From JABDKJ01 sp964609215 (lineage in GTDB: Bacteria > Bacteroidota > Bacteroidia > Flavobacteriales_D > JABDKJ01), in contig CAZSQZ010000008.1 in assembly GCA_964609215.1 (NCBI GenBank), forward strand, positions 108,508 to 172,507: 64,000 nt of DNA, in the 5' to 3' direction. The notes under the pieces are model-generated. The model was not told where the DNA came from. It saw only the letters and a program-made list of their open reading frames with translations, and made no database searches. The translations under genes and the position numbers were made by a program. Below, in pieces: positions 1 through 9,003 of the stretch. Every line of letters starts with the position of its first letter. Position 1 is the stretch's first letter.

Positions 1-2352
1 GAAATTATCTCTAATTGTAACATAACCCTTTTATATGATTTAAGTGGACTGACTATAGGGGGCAATCAAGCTATGCGATTTAGCAGTTCAGATGCAACAC
101 TTTTTCAAACTGCTGCAATTCCAGGTTTTAATTATGCCAATAATTCCGGAAATTTAAATCTGCAATGGAATGGTCAACAAAGAGATGGAGCAAGACTAAT
201 TAATCCTGCAGGGACAACTGAAGATTTTGCTTTGCCAAATAACAATGCGAATTGTGGTCTTACAATTGGTTTTTATCAAAATGCAAGATTAATAAGACAA
301 GCCAATATTTGTCAAGGCAATACTACATTCAGTTTTGCGGAATGGTCATTAGTTTCGGTTGCAACCATAGGAAATTTACCAGTTTTTCCAACACATAATA
401 TTACATGTATTCCACCACCAATTGGAACAGCGGGATTATGGACTGGAGCTTCTGATAACGATTGGCACAATTGTTCCAACTGGAGCGACTTCCAAATTCC
501 AAATGCAACAACGGATGTTGTAATTGATGATTCCGCAAATAATTTCTGTTTAATATCTTCAGCAAATGCAGTTTGCAATAGCCTTACTGTTTCAGGTTCT
601 ACGGCAAGCGATATCTCACTTCAAATTATCAATAATTTTGAACTAGACGTCTTTGAAGATGCGTCTATATTAAGAGATGGAGGTGACGGGTTTTCAGCCA
701 TCATTCTGGATAATGGAATACTGGATATAAGCGGAGACTTAAACATCACACTTAATAGCCCTATTACTACTTCTAGCATATTCATTAATTTAAGTGCAGG
801 TGCTGCAAACCTCTTAACTTGTGATGACATCATCAGTCAGAATTTAAGTCCTGTATTCAATACCATTGATTTCAATATGGATGCCAATAGTGGCAATATC
901 CAATGTGATAATTTTACTTTAACTGGTAATGGAATAAATGGAACAAATGATTTTAACGCTTCTTTTGGAATTTCTTCTAGCACTTTAGAAATTGATGAGG
1001 ACTTAACTATTTCTAATCAAGGTAGAATGGATTTTAGATCTGGTAATCTAAATATTTCTGGGCATCTTCATGATAATAATATTTCCAGTTCTGGAATTAT
1101 TTTTAGCCTCACCAATAGCACATATCAGTTCAAAGGTAGCGCAGATCAGACCATTAATTCATTTCACACCATACGTTTAAACAATATGAGTTTGCTTAAC
1201 GTGTTAGGAGCCTCTGTAATCTTAAATACAGATGTTGAAATAAATGGAGCCTTGAATCTTGGAAACGATTTTATACAACTGAACGATCAGGTACTTTTCA
1301 TTGAAGATAATGACCCAAGTGCAGTATTTGGCTCAGGCGGTATTGTTTGCGAGTCTCAAACATTTGCTGGTAGAATTGATTGGTATGTAGGAGATAATCC
1401 AGACTTATATACTTTTCCATTTGCAACAGCTGTAGGTGGAACGGTTATCCCATTCATTTTTGATATGACCATGGGTGAAACAGATAGAGTTGAAGTTTCT
1501 ACTTATGGGACAGGGCAAAATAATCTCCCCTATCCTCCAGGTGTTACCAGTCTGGACAATATTACCAGCCCTGGCTTTGCAGGTTCCGTAGTTGACCGTT
1601 GGTGGTTAATAGAAGCTCCAGATGAAGGTAATTTATTGGTAGATGTGACGTTTACTTATGCCAATAGTGAAGAACATATTATGGGCTGCGTGGCTTGTAC
1701 GAATGCAAAAAGACATACCGGAACCATGTGGGAAACTGGTTTTCAAGATAACACTCCTGTTTATAATGATCCACCCTTCTTTCATCAGGTAGGCATTCAG
1801 GGAATATCAACATTTTCTCCATGGGGTATTTCTACCCTAAATGAACCTCTTCCTGTTGAGCTTCTAAATTTCGAAGTTAAACTAATTGACCAATCCAAAA
1901 CAGAGTTAAACTGGGATACGGGAAGTGAGATAAATACTGCTCTTTTTGAAATAGAACGCAGTATTAACGGCTTAGATTTTACAAATATTGGCAATGTACT
2001 CGCTTCTGGAAATAGCAGTGAATTGATCCATTATAATTTTCTGGATGAAAAACCATTTAATGGTGAAAACTACTACCGTTTAAAGATGCTGGATTTGAAT
2101 GGAGATTATGAATACTCTAATACAAAAGTGGTTGATATTCGCTTAGAAAATATAACTATTCAATCCATTGAAAATGGATATTTCATTAGTACGGAAAGAA
2201 ATGTGGAATTTACGCTATACGATTTAGGAGGCAGATTGATATCCAAACAAAATTCAAATTTTATTCTTTTTGAAAATCTAAGCCCTGGACTATATTTCTT
2301 GGAAGTGAGAGAAGGAAATGAAATAATAGAAAGTTTTAAGCTTCTTTTCTAA
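1..2352 (+). CDS. T9SS type A sorting domain surface protein (5' partial)
   Basis: The reading frame is open from base 1, so the true start lies upstream; the first ATG in the window (73) is probably internal. The visible protein is rich in N, S, T, G and beta-strand patterns, with a W-x-N/NW segment near 430-500 common in Bacteroidota surface proteins. Near 1850 it has the LPVELLNFEV-type linker, with ELNW and IERS motifs, that usually precedes a Por secretion tail; the last 70 residues (LYDLGGRLIS, LSPGLYFLEV) form a type A sorting domain. Inference: it is exported across the outer membrane by T9SS and displayed or released. The passenger function is not recognisable. Confidence 0.85.
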   Translation, partial: EIISNCNITLLYDLSGLTIGGNQAMRFSSSDATLFQTAAIPGFNYANNSGNLNLQWNGQQRDGARLINPAGTTEDFALPNNNANCGLTIGFYQNARLIRQANICQGNTTFSFAEWSLVSVATIGNLPVFPTHNITCIPPPIGTAGLWTGASDNDWHNCSNWSDFQIPNATTDVVIDDSANNFCLISSANAVCNSLTVSGSTASDISLQIINNFELDVFEDASILRDGGDGFSAIILDNGILDISGDLNITLNSPITTSSIFINLSAGAANLLTCDDIISQNLSPVFNTIDFNMDANSGNIQCDNFTLTGNGINGTNDFNASFGISSSTLEIDEDLTISNQGRMDFRSGNLNISGHLHDNNISSSGIIFSLTNSTYQFKGSADQTINSFHTIRLNNMSLLNVLGASVILNTDVEINGALNLGNDFIQLNDQVLFIEDNDPSAVFGSGGIVCESQTFAGRIDWYVGDNPDLYTFPFATAVGGTVIPFIFDMTMGETDRVEVSTYGTGQNNLPYPPGVTSLDNITSPGFAGSVVDRWWLIEAPDEGNLLVDVTFTYANSEEHIMGCVACTNAKRHTGTMWETGFQDNTPVYNDPPFFHQVGIQGISTFSPWGISTLNEPLPVELLNFEVKLIDQSKTELNWDTGSEINTALFEIERSINGLDFTNIGNVLASGNSSELIHYNFLDEKPFNGENYYRLKMLDLNGDYEYSNTKVVDIRLENITIQSIENGYFISTERNVEFTLYDLGGRLISKQNSNFILFENLSPGLYFLEVREGNEIIESFKLLF

Positions 2353-2361
2353 AAACTAGAT

Positions 2362-2928
2362 TTAATTCTGTTCTATCTTCTCCTTGTTTTTTTCCTGAAG
2401 GAACTTCGCTAAATCCTCATCAGATAAGTCAATCATATTGTTTTCAAGCATCGCTTTAGCATCTTTTCCAAACTTATGATCTGGATATTTATCCGCAACT
2501 TCCTTATAGACTCTTTTTGCATTATTCTTATCCTTTAGATCGCTATCATAAACCACCGCCATCATAAAATGACTATCTACATAATTTTTAAAATCTGGAT
2601 AGCTGTCTAAAATTCTCTGGTAAATAGAGATAGCTTCAGGAAAACTCTTTAAGCCCCTTGCCATATTTGCCGCTCGGAAACAATAATCAGCTGAAAGCTC
2701 ATCATTTGGATAAGTTGTAGCATAAGCTAGATAAGCATCTTTCAATCTTCTCATGGAAGGCTCGTGTAAACCATTCGTTTTCTCAAACAAAAAGGTTTCC
2801 ATGCTGTCTATTTCATTCTTAAGCACACTTGAGTTTACCTCTCCAGCTACTGTCGGCTCAGAAGAACATGAACTAACAAAAAGACCAATTACCATGGCTA
2901 ACATTCCTATTCCTGCGAGTCTTTTCAT
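2362..2928 (-). CDS. TPR-repeat lipoprotein
   Basis: A 188-residue protein with a lipoprotein signal peptide (lipobox FVSSC, Cys21). About residues 60-165 fit three tetratricopeptide repeats, with the A/Y/P spacing of the TolA-binding/BamD-like class (SYPDFKNY, DKYPDHKFGKDAK). It is much shorter than BamD (about 250 residues), so it is probably a general envelope scaffold and not the Bam component. Its ATG overlaps the def stop codon in an ATGA arrangement, so it is translationally coupled to def in the ruvX-def-TPR block. It converges with the first gene, leaving only 9 bases between stops. Confidence 0.8.
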   Translation of the reverse strand: MKRLAGIGMLAMVIGLFVSSCSSEPTVAGEVNSSVLKNEIDSMETFLFEKTNGLHEPSMRRLKDAYLAYATTYPNDELSADYCFRAANMARGLKSFPEAISIYQRILDSYPDFKNYVDSHFMMAVVYDSDLKDKNNAKRVYKEVADKYPDHKFGKDAKAMLENNMIDLSDEDLAKFLQEKNKEKIEQN

Positions 2929-3503
2929 TTTTTGTAAAATTTCATTTTATATTTTAAATCAATATTCCCTTTAGAAATATCATTTAATTTTCCTTTCAAT
3001 AACCTTCTTTTCAAAGGACTCATTCTATCCGTAAATAAAGTTCCCTCGATATGATCATATTCGTGCTGCACTATCCTTGCAGCCAGACCAGAAAGCTTCT
3101 CTTCCTTCAATTCCCAATTCTCATCGTAATATTCAATGAGCACATCAGGTTTTCTCATAATCTCTTCACGAATATCAGGAATACTCAAGCAGCCTTCGTG
3201 AAAGCCCCACTTCTCCCCTTCTTCTTCTAATACAATAGGATTGATAAACACCCTTTGGAAATTAGAAAGAAATTCCCGTTCTGTTTCTTCTAATTCTTCA
3301 TCCTCAGAAAAAGGTGAAGCATCTACTATAAAAAGCCGAATTGATTTTCCGATCTGTGGAGCAGCTAAGCCTACACCACTTGCATTGTTCATTGTTTCGA
3401 ACATATTTGCAATAATATCTTCCAAACCTTCATGGTCTTCCTCTATCTCCGAACATCTTTTTTTAAGAACGGGATCTCCGTATGCAACAATTGGGTATAT
3501 CAT
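2925..3503 (-). CDS. def: Peptide deformylase
   Basis: Removes the N-formyl group from nascent proteins in the cytoplasm. All three family motifs are present: GVGLAAPQIG (about 43-52), EGCLS with metal ligand Cys105, and QHEYDH with ligands His147 and His151 and catalytic Glu148. Length 192 residues is typical of Bacteroidota deformylases, which carry an acidic insertion around residues 65-78 (EDEELEETE). It sits 23 bases after ruvX and overlaps the next gene by 4 bases. A TAATTTTG element 12 bases upstream of the ATG could give it its own promoter. Confidence 0.97.
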   Translation of the reverse strand: MIYPIVAYGDPVLKKRCSEIEEDHEGLEDIIANMFETMNNASGVGLAAPQIGKSIRLFIVDASPFSEDEELEETEREFLSNFQRVFINPIVLEEEGEKWGFHEGCLSIPDIREEIMRKPDVLIEYYDENWELKEEKLSGLAARIVQHEYDHIEGTLFTDRMSPLKRRLLKGKLNDISKGNIDLKYKMKFYKK

Positions 3504-3514
3504 TTTTTCGTGTG

Positions 3515-3522
3515 CAAAATTA
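3515..3522 (-). promoter_or_regulatory. Putative -7 element (TAATTTTG) for def
   Basis: Exact match to the Bacteroidota -7 consensus TAnnTTTG on the minus strand, 12 bases upstream of the def ATG. No clear -33 TTG at the usual 19-base spacing was seen, so this is sequence inference only. Confidence 0.4.
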
Positions 3523-3526
3523 AAAT

Positions 3527-3943
3527 TTATCGGCTTTTAGAGGCCATATAAGACTGTAAAAGTATCACTGCACTTGTCTCGTCTAATAGAGACTTGTTTT
3601 TTCTAATTTTCTTGCTTGCTCCTGTCTGTATTAAACTCTGTAATGCCATTTTCGAAGTAAACCTTTCATCGAAAAGTACACAATCACAGGAGGAAAGCCT
3701 TGATTTCAGCTCTTCAAATATTTTTTTTACCTCAGCAGTAATGTGTGTATCTGACTGATCCAAATTGGTTGGAAGACCCAACACTACTTCAGAAACATCA
3801 TCCTGCTCTACTTTTTCCAACAAAAAAGGAATCAATTCTTTTGGGCCAACAGTTGTTAGTGGAGACGCGATAATCTGCAATTCATCAGTAATTGCAATAC
3901 CGCATCTTTTTTTCCCGTAGTCTATAGCTATGATTTTACTCAA
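3527..3943 (-). CDS. ruvX: RuvX/YqgF putative Holliday junction resolvase or pre-16S rRNA nuclease
   Basis: A 138-residue RNase H-fold protein. The N-terminal IAIDYGKKRCGIA motif carries the first catalytic Asp, LGLPTN is the second strand motif, and FDERFTS plus the C-terminal LLDETSAVILLQ segment (DxxxA) complete the active site. The family is implicated in 16S rRNA 5' processing and is annotated as a Holliday junction resolvase. The frame has no ATG at the expected place; TTG at 3943 gives the canonical MSKIIAIDYG start. An AGGAGG lies 14 bases further upstream, too far for normal spacing. First gene of the ruvX-def-TPR block, divergent from dapD. Confidence 0.93.
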   Translation of the reverse strand: MSKIIAIDYGKKRCGIAITDELQIIASPLTTVGPKELIPFLLEKVEQDDVSEVVLGLPTNLDQSDTHITAEVKKIFEELKSRLSSCDCVLFDERFTSKMALQSLIQTGASKKIRKNKSLLDETSAVILLQSYMASKSR

Positions 3944-3948
3944 TCGAT

Positions 3949-3956
3949 TAAATTTG
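3949..3956 (+). promoter_or_regulatory. Putative -7 element (TAAATTTG) for dapD
   Basis: Exact TAnnTTTG match in the 31-base gap between the divergent ruvX and dapD starts, 18 bases upstream of the dapD ATG. No -33 TTG was found at the usual distance. Confidence 0.4.
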
Positions 3957-3974
3957 CCCTCCTAAAATTTAAGG

Positions 3975-4781
3975 ATGCGCGAAATTATCGAAAAAGCTTG
4001 GGAAGACCGTTCAATCTTGCAAGAGAATGCAACACAAGAGGCAATTCGCTCTATTATTCAGAAGTTAGATGTTGGTGAATTAAGAGTTGCAGAGCCAGAT
4101 GGAGATAGCTGGAAAGTAAACGATTGGGTAAAAAAAGCGGTGATTATGTATTTTCCTATTTGTAAAATGGAAACTATAGAAGTGGGTCCTTTTGAATTTC
4201 ACGATAAAATTCCACTTAAAAGAAATTATGCTGACAAAGGAGTTCGGGTTGTTCCTCATGCTATTTCCAGAGAAGGCTGTTTTATCGCTAGTGGCACAAT
4301 TCTTATGCCTTCCTATGTAAATATTGGAGCTTATGTAGATTCCGGAACTATGGTAGATACTTGGGCAACAGTAGGTTCTTGTGCTCAAATAGGAAAGAAT
4401 GTTCATCTCAGTGGTGGTGTCGGTATAGGTGGAGTTCTCGAACCTGTGCAAGCCAGCCCTGTTATTATTGAAGACAATTGCTTTATCGGTTCCAGATGTA
4501 TTGTAGTTGAAGGTGTACACGTAAAAAAAGAAGCCGTTTTGGGAGCGGGTGTTACTTTAACCAAAAGCACAAAAATCATTGATGTTTCTGGATCTGAACC
4601 TATAGAATACAATGGAGAAATTCCGGAGCGATCAGTAGTGATTCCCGGAATGCGTACTAAAAAGTTTCCGGCAGGTGAGTATAATGTTCCTGTGGCTTTA
4701 ATCATTGGAAAAAGAAAAGAAAGCACGGATAAGAAAACTTCTTTAAATGATGCGCTTCGCGATCATTCAGTAGCTGTTTAA
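3975..4781 (+). CDS. dapD: 2,3,4,5-tetrahydropyridine-2,6-dicarboxylate N-succinyltransferase
   Basis: Catalyses succinyl transfer from succinyl-CoA in the succinylase branch of lysine and diaminopimelate synthesis. The 268-residue length matches the family. It has an N-terminal helical domain (about 1-95), then left-handed beta-helix hexapeptide repeats (YVNIGAYVDSGTMVDTWATV, VGIGGVLEP) and a C-terminal domain with the RSVVIPGMR segment. ATG at 3975 follows a TAAATTTG promoter element. The next gene begins at the base after its stop codon, implying co-transcription with the tsaC-like gene and cca. Confidence 0.97.
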   Translation: MREIIEKAWEDRSILQENATQEAIRSIIQKLDVGELRVAEPDGDSWKVNDWVKKAVIMYFPICKMETIEVGPFEFHDKIPLKRNYADKGVRVVPHAISREGCFIASGTILMPSYVNIGAYVDSGTMVDTWATVGSCAQIGKNVHLSGGVGIGGVLEPVQASPVIIEDNCFIGSRCIVVEGVHVKKEAVLGAGVTLTKSTKIIDVSGSEPIEYNGEIPERSVVIPGMRTKKFPAGEYNVPVALIIGKRKESTDKKTSLNDALRDHSVAV

Positions 4782-5342
4782 ATGCAACAGGAAATAAGAA
4801 ATACTGTTCAGGCCTTTAGAGAGGGGCATGTTGTCCTCTACCCTTCTGATACTATTTGGGGAATAGGTTGCGATGCTTGTAATGAAAAAGCGCTAAGCCA
4901 ATTGCAAGCTTGCAAGCCTAGAAATAAGACCGGGTTCATCATCCTAGTATCCAATGATGGAATGTTGCAACGCTATGTAAAAACCATTCCTGATGTTGCT
5001 TGGGAATTAATAGATAACAGTGAAAAACCAATGACCATTATTTACGATCAAGCGAATGGAATTGCGAATGGAATTGCAGCTGATGATGGTTCAATAGCGG
5101 TAAGATTGGTTAAGAATGGATTTATCCACAAAGTCATTCATCAATTGGGAAGACCAATTACCTCCACTTCTGCCAATTTTTCAGGAGAACCCAGTCCAAA
5201 AAATTATGCGGATATTTCGCAAGACCTCATTGAAAAGATGGGTTATTGCGTTGCAGAAAACACGTATAAAAGCCTAAATTCACAGGCTTCATCTATTATT
5301 AAATTGTCGGAGAAGGGAGATGTTAAAATTATCAGAAGATAA
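4782..5342 (+). CDS. tsaC: L-threonylcarbamoyladenylate synthase (Sua5/YciO/YrdC family)
   Basis: Makes threonylcarbamoyl-AMP from threonine, bicarbonate and ATP for the t6A37 modification of ANN-decoding tRNAs. Motifs: [13 protein letters not shown] near the N-terminus, the basic KPRNK signature (about 46-50), SIAVRLV, and [13 protein letters not shown]. At 186 residues it lacks the C-terminal Sua5 domain, so it is the short TsaC type; a YciO paralogue is the alternative. ATG directly abuts the dapD stop, and its last 23 bases overlap cca. Confidence 0.9.
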   Translation: MQQEIRNTVQAFREGHVVLYPSDTIWGIGCDACNEKALSQLQACKPRNKTGFIILVSNDGMLQRYVKTIPDVAWELIDNSEKPMTIIYDQANGIANGIAADDGSIAVRLVKNGFIHKVIHQLGRPITSTSANFSGEPSPKNYADISQDLIEKMGYCVAENTYKSLNSQASSIIKLSEKGDVKIIRR

Positions 5343-6762
5343 GGCCATAAGAGTTGAGCAAGCAATTCAACAAGATTTGATTCAACGCATTGCTCAGCAC
5401 GTTCAGAAAATGGGTAAGGAAGCCTATTTGGTAGGTGGTTATGTGCGTGACTTATTGTTGGATAGACCTTGTAAAGACATTGATATTGTCTGCGTTGGCA
5501 GTGGAATAGATTTCGCCAGAGATTTAGCAGACAGACTGGATATAAAAAATGTCAACTACTTCAAAAATTTTGGAACGGCTATGTTCAAGGTAGATGATAT
5601 TGAGATTGAATGTGTAGGAGCTAGGAAAGAATCTTATAGAAGAGATTCGCGAAAGCCCATTGTTGAGGAAGGCAGCATTAAAGATGATCAACTGCGAAGA
5701 GATTTTAGAATCAATGCATTAGCCATTGGTTTAAATGCTAACAATTTCGGAGAGCTCATTGACCCTTTTGAAGGTCTTCTTGATCTGGAAAATAAAATCA
5801 TTCGCACACCATTAGACCCGGACCAAACCTTTTCAGATGATCCTCTACGGATGATGCGAGCCGTTCGTTTTGCCAATCAATTGAATTTCACCATTGAAGA
5901 TGAATGCTTTGCCTCTATTCGGAAAAATGCAAAACGTCTGGAAATAGTTTCTATGGAACGCATTATGACAGAGTTTAATAAAATTATGCTCTGCGATGTA
6001 CCTTCTTTTGGAATAAAACTATTAGACCAATCAGGTCTTCTAAAGGAGTTCTTCCCAGAACTGCTGGATTTAAAGGGAGTGGATTGGAAAAATGGTATTG
6101 GACACAAGGACAATTTCTATCATACGCTTCAAGTACTAGACAACATAACCGAAGGTGCTGGAGATAATTTGTATTTACGTTGGGCCGCACTTTTGCACGA
6201 TATTGCGAAACCAGCTACTAAAAGATTCAACGATAAAAGCGGTTGGACATTTCACGGGCATGAAGACAAGGGAGCCCGAATGGTTCCTAAAATTTTCAAT
6301 CGCCTGAAAATGCCCAAGAACCAAAAGATGGAATATGTCAAGAAATTGGTACTACTCCATCTCCGCCCAATCGCACTAACCAAAAATGAAGTTACCGATT
6401 CTGCGGTGCGCAGACTACTCTTTGAAGCAGGTGATGATATAGACGATTTAATGACCTTGTGTAGAGCAGATATTACCTCCAAAAACGAAGAAAAAGTAGA
6501 ACGCTATCTAAGTAATTACGATATCGTAAAAGAGAAACTCATCGAAGTTGAAGCCAGCGACCAACTCAGAAACTGGCAGCCTCCTATTTCTGGAGAATTG
6601 ATCATGCAAACGTTCAATTTAGCACCCTGTAAAACGGTAGGCGATATTAAAAAAGCAATACGCGAAGCCATTCTAGATGGCGAGATTTCCAACAACTACG
6701 AAGAAGCTCATGCTTTTATGTTGAAGAAAGCCGAGGAGCTGGGTGTTTTCACTGAATCCTAA
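5320..6762 (+). CDS. cca: CCA tRNA nucleotidyltransferase with HD domain
   Basis: Adds or repairs the 3' CCA of tRNAs. The N-terminal polymerase-beta-like head shows [11 protein letters not shown] and the catalytic DID pair (Asp53 and Asp55), followed by the [10 protein letters not shown] motif and the RMMRAVRFA neck. Near residue 292 lies an HD phosphohydrolase motif (LLHDIAKP) with downstream FHGHED. The 480-residue head-plus-HD layout is standard in Bacteroidota. The chosen ATG overlaps the preceding gene by 23 bases; ATG 5320 is the first in frame. Last gene of the dapD operon; about 160 bases without a gene follow. Confidence 0.95.
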   Translation: MLKLSEDKAIRVEQAIQQDLIQRIAQHVQKMGKEAYLVGGYVRDLLLDRPCKDIDIVCVGSGIDFARDLADRLDIKNVNYFKNFGTAMFKVDDIEIECVGARKESYRRDSRKPIVEEGSIKDDQLRRDFRINALAIGLNANNFGELIDPFEGLLDLENKIIRTPLDPDQTFSDDPLRMMRAVRFANQLNFTIEDECFASIRKNAKRLEIVSMERIMTEFNKIMLCDVPSFGIKLLDQSGLLKEFFPELLDLKGVDWKNGIGHKDNFYHTLQVLDNITEGAGDNLYLRWAALLHDIAKPATKRFNDKSGWTFHGHEDKGARMVPKIFNRLKMPKNQKMEYVKKLVLLHLRPIALTKNEVTDSAVRRLLFEAGDDIDDLMTLCRADITSKNEEKVERYLSNYDIVKEKLIEVEASDQLRNWQPPISGELIMQTFNLAPCKTVGDIKKAIREAILDGEISNNYEEAHAFMLKKAEELGVFTES

Positions 6763-6921
6763 GGGTGTTTTTCACATAGAAAGGTGGGTTATTTGATTTT
6801 TCTTTCGGATTAAAGACAAAGGCTTTAAGAATTCAAATATGTAAATGAAATATTAGCTATTCCATTACTATTTGGTAGTTATGTCACACACATTAACCTA
6901 CAATCACAAACACACAACAAT

Positions 6922-8232
6922 ATGGAAACAGACATATATGAGCTTCAGCCTAGGCCTAGAGTAGTTCATGCTTCTGATAATGATGATATATATCTTTCCA
7001 TAGTCATTGGCAATGGGCAAATTGGAGGAAATATAGTCCTGAAGGGTGATCATTCAATCGCAAAAGGCAACTTAACAGAACCAGCATTCATTGGCAAAAG
7101 TGATGAACTCGAAGACATAGATGTATATTCAAATGTTCTAGATTCCAATAATGCCACGGATAAAGCGGTAATTACAACAACATTTGTAAATCAAGACAAT
7201 GAGGTATTGTTCACCAAAATAGATAAAAGTGATATTCAGGAGGGTGGAATTTTAAGCTTTTGGGGTAAATACTCTATTAAAGTGATGGTTCTGCTCTTAG
7301 CAGCTTTTCTGTTTAACTGCCAAAATATGCTTGCCCAAGGTAACTCCGAATTCCACGAACTGGAAACACCTACTTCCCCCGGTTTCATTCTATTGGATCA
7401 GACTCCTTCTTCTATTGAAAGTCCGACAACGCCTCAAGGTTTGGGATTAAGCCTGCTGGGCTTTCAGCAAAACGGAGGGGCATTGGAGTTCTCACCTTTC
7501 TGGATTACCAATCATCCAAATTTTACTGCTGAAAAGTTGTATCAAAACAAATTTCCAATAGTTCAAAATTTTGCGGTTTCAGTGGCAGCAATTAGAACAG
7601 ATACAACATCATTTTTAGCTGGAGGTTTTAGAAGCAAAATTTTTCAAACCTATGGAAGTACTTTAACAACTGAGTTAAACAATAAAAAAATTGAGATAGA
7701 AAATGAACTATCAAAGCCTCCGAAGTTAATCGACCTAGCGAGAGTTAAAAGACTATATCAGGAGTATGTAGATTTGACCGAAACACCCATTTTCACGATA
7801 GATTTAGCCGGAGCAATAGCTGCTGGTAGCATTACAAATTCATTTGATGATTTAGAAACTGCTAGAAAAGCAGTTTGGCTATCATTCAACTATAGGCCAA
7901 AGGCAAAAGAGACTTATGGAACTCTATTGCTACGCTATATGGAAGCTAATGCAGGAATGGATCAAACAGAAACTATCGACAATGTTGATATTGGACTTAG
8001 AATAAATAGAGAAATTAAAGAATTTGCATTGTCAATTGAATACTTACAAAGGTTAAACATAGCAAATGAGGAATATGATAATTTCAGATTGGCTCTAGTT
8101 GGTAGTTACGAAATTAACGACCAAATCTACTTGACAACAACATTGGGAAAAAACTTCTCTGACGTTGATAACATAATTGCGCTAGCAGGAGTCAACTTTG
8201 GAATCTCCAATAACAAGGTTAAGGCATATTAG
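6922..8232 (+). CDS. Unrecognised envelope protein with internal signal peptide-like segment
   Basis: A 436-residue protein with no family I recognise. Residues 1-112 are hydrophilic and strand-rich (IYLSIVIGNGQIGGN, AVITTTFVNQ) and look like a small cytoplasmic domain. Residues 116-139 then look like a complete signal peptide: Lys116 and Lys120, a leucine/alanine core and a possible LA|Q cleavage site. The remaining 300 residues have alternating beta-strand patterns (FALSIEYLQRL, FRLALVGSYEI, IYLTTTLGKNF), suggesting an outer-membrane barrel. Either it is a type II membrane protein or the two halves are separated by cleavage. First of five accessory genes; ATG at 6922, no clear promoter. Confidence 0.75.
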   Translation: METDIYELQPRPRVVHASDNDDIYLSIVIGNGQIGGNIVLKGDHSIAKGNLTEPAFIGKSDELEDIDVYSNVLDSNNATDKAVITTTFVNQDNEVLFTKIDKSDIQEGGILSFWGKYSIKVMVLLLAAFLFNCQNMLAQGNSEFHELETPTSPGFILLDQTPSSIESPTTPQGLGLSLLGFQQNGGALEFSPFWITNHPNFTAEKLYQNKFPIVQNFAVSVAAIRTDTTSFLAGGFRSKIFQTYGSTLTTELNNKKIEIENELSKPPKLIDLARVKRLYQEYVDLTETPIFTIDLAGAIAAGSITNSFDDLETARKAVWLSFNYRPKAKETYGTLLLRYMEANAGMDQTETIDNVDIGLRINREIKEFALSIEYLQRLNIANEEYDNFRLALVGSYEINDQIYLTTTLGKNFSDVDNIIALAGVNFGISNNKVKAY

Positions 8233-8324
8233 AAAAAGTTGAATCTACCTACAAAATATATAATAGTGAGGAAAAGTCAGTCAACTGAATTTAAAATAAA
8301 AATCAATAATTAATACCTAAAATA

Positions 8325-8663
8325 ATGAATTCAATCAAAAGCATTCAAGACCTGAAACAAAAAATCAAATCTGATTCAGATTTTGTAGAACGTCTGGTAA
8401 AGGACCCAATCAGTACACTTGAAAAGGAAACAAATCCAATCAGCAATCCTAAAGTATTTAAAATAGTACTGTATTTCGTTGGTATTGCTCTTATATTTTG
8501 TTTGGTTATTGCCGCAATAATCGCTCTTTCTGATCCAGTTGAATTTCAGAATGCTGATGGAAAAATCTTCACAGAAAAAAAAGAAGTAGACCAGTTTTTT
8601 GTGATGATAGGATCCGCGGCCATAGGTGCATTAGCTGGATTATTAGTGCCAAGGCCAGATTAA
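8325..8663 (+). CDS. Small two-helix membrane protein with leader-like N-terminus
   Basis: A 112-residue protein. Residues 1-35 are charged and helical (LKQKIKSDSDFVERLVKDP, then LEKE). The pattern K..D..F...L..DP...L.KE resembles the N-terminal leader segment of Nif11/nitrile-hydratase-like (NHLP) peptides. It is followed by a transmembrane helix at about 45-67, a short loop and a second hydrophobic glycine/alanine-rich helix at 92-108. No family was recognised and no cysteine-rich core follows the leader-like part. Its stop codon directly abuts the ATG of the next membrane protein, so the two are probably co-translated. Confidence 0.7.
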   Translation: MNSIKSIQDLKQKIKSDSDFVERLVKDPISTLEKETNPISNPKVFKIVLYFVGIALIFCLVIAAIIALSDPVEFQNADGKIFTEKKEVDQFFVMIGSAAIGALAGLLVPRPD

Positions 8664-8978
8664 ATGAAGGAGTTATTTATTATCATAAGATTTCCAATTT
8701 TTCTAATAGGCCTTGGAATAGTTATAATCTATAGTATTCCATTAGCAATACTTGGTTTGGTTCTAACACCTATTTTGCTTGGGATTATTTGGACATGGTA
8801 TTTTATTACCTCTCCAATAATGCTAGTTTGGTGCGCTCTTCACAATGATAAAAACGCAATTAAAGAACATTGGGCAAATGTCGAAAACGGACTTGAAATT
8901 TCCGCATCTTATGATTCTATTCTTTCATGGTTCATGGAACAGTATACAAACATTTACGATTGGCTTATTGGAAATTAA
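8664..8978 (+). CDS. Small integral membrane protein
   Basis: A 104-residue protein with two long hydrophobic stretches (about 4-30 and 32-58) and a hydrophilic C-terminal 45 residues (IKEHWANVENG, WFMEQYTNIYDW). It begins at the base after the preceding stop. No conserved domain was recognised. Together with the preceding protein it may form a membrane complex; that is inference from gene spacing only. Confidence 0.65.
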   Translation: MKELFIIIRFPIFLIGLGIVIIYSIPLAILGLVLTPILLGIIWTWYFITSPIMLVWCALHNDKNAIKEHWANVENGLEISASYDSILSWFMEQYTNIYDWLIGN

Positions 8979-9003
8979 ATTATTAGTCTTAAGAACAGAA
9001 TCA

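Noticed and set aside
8845..9003. Frame upstream of 9004 as an N-terminal extension
   Set aside because: It overlaps the preceding gene in another frame, and ATG 9004 starts a complete signal peptide.
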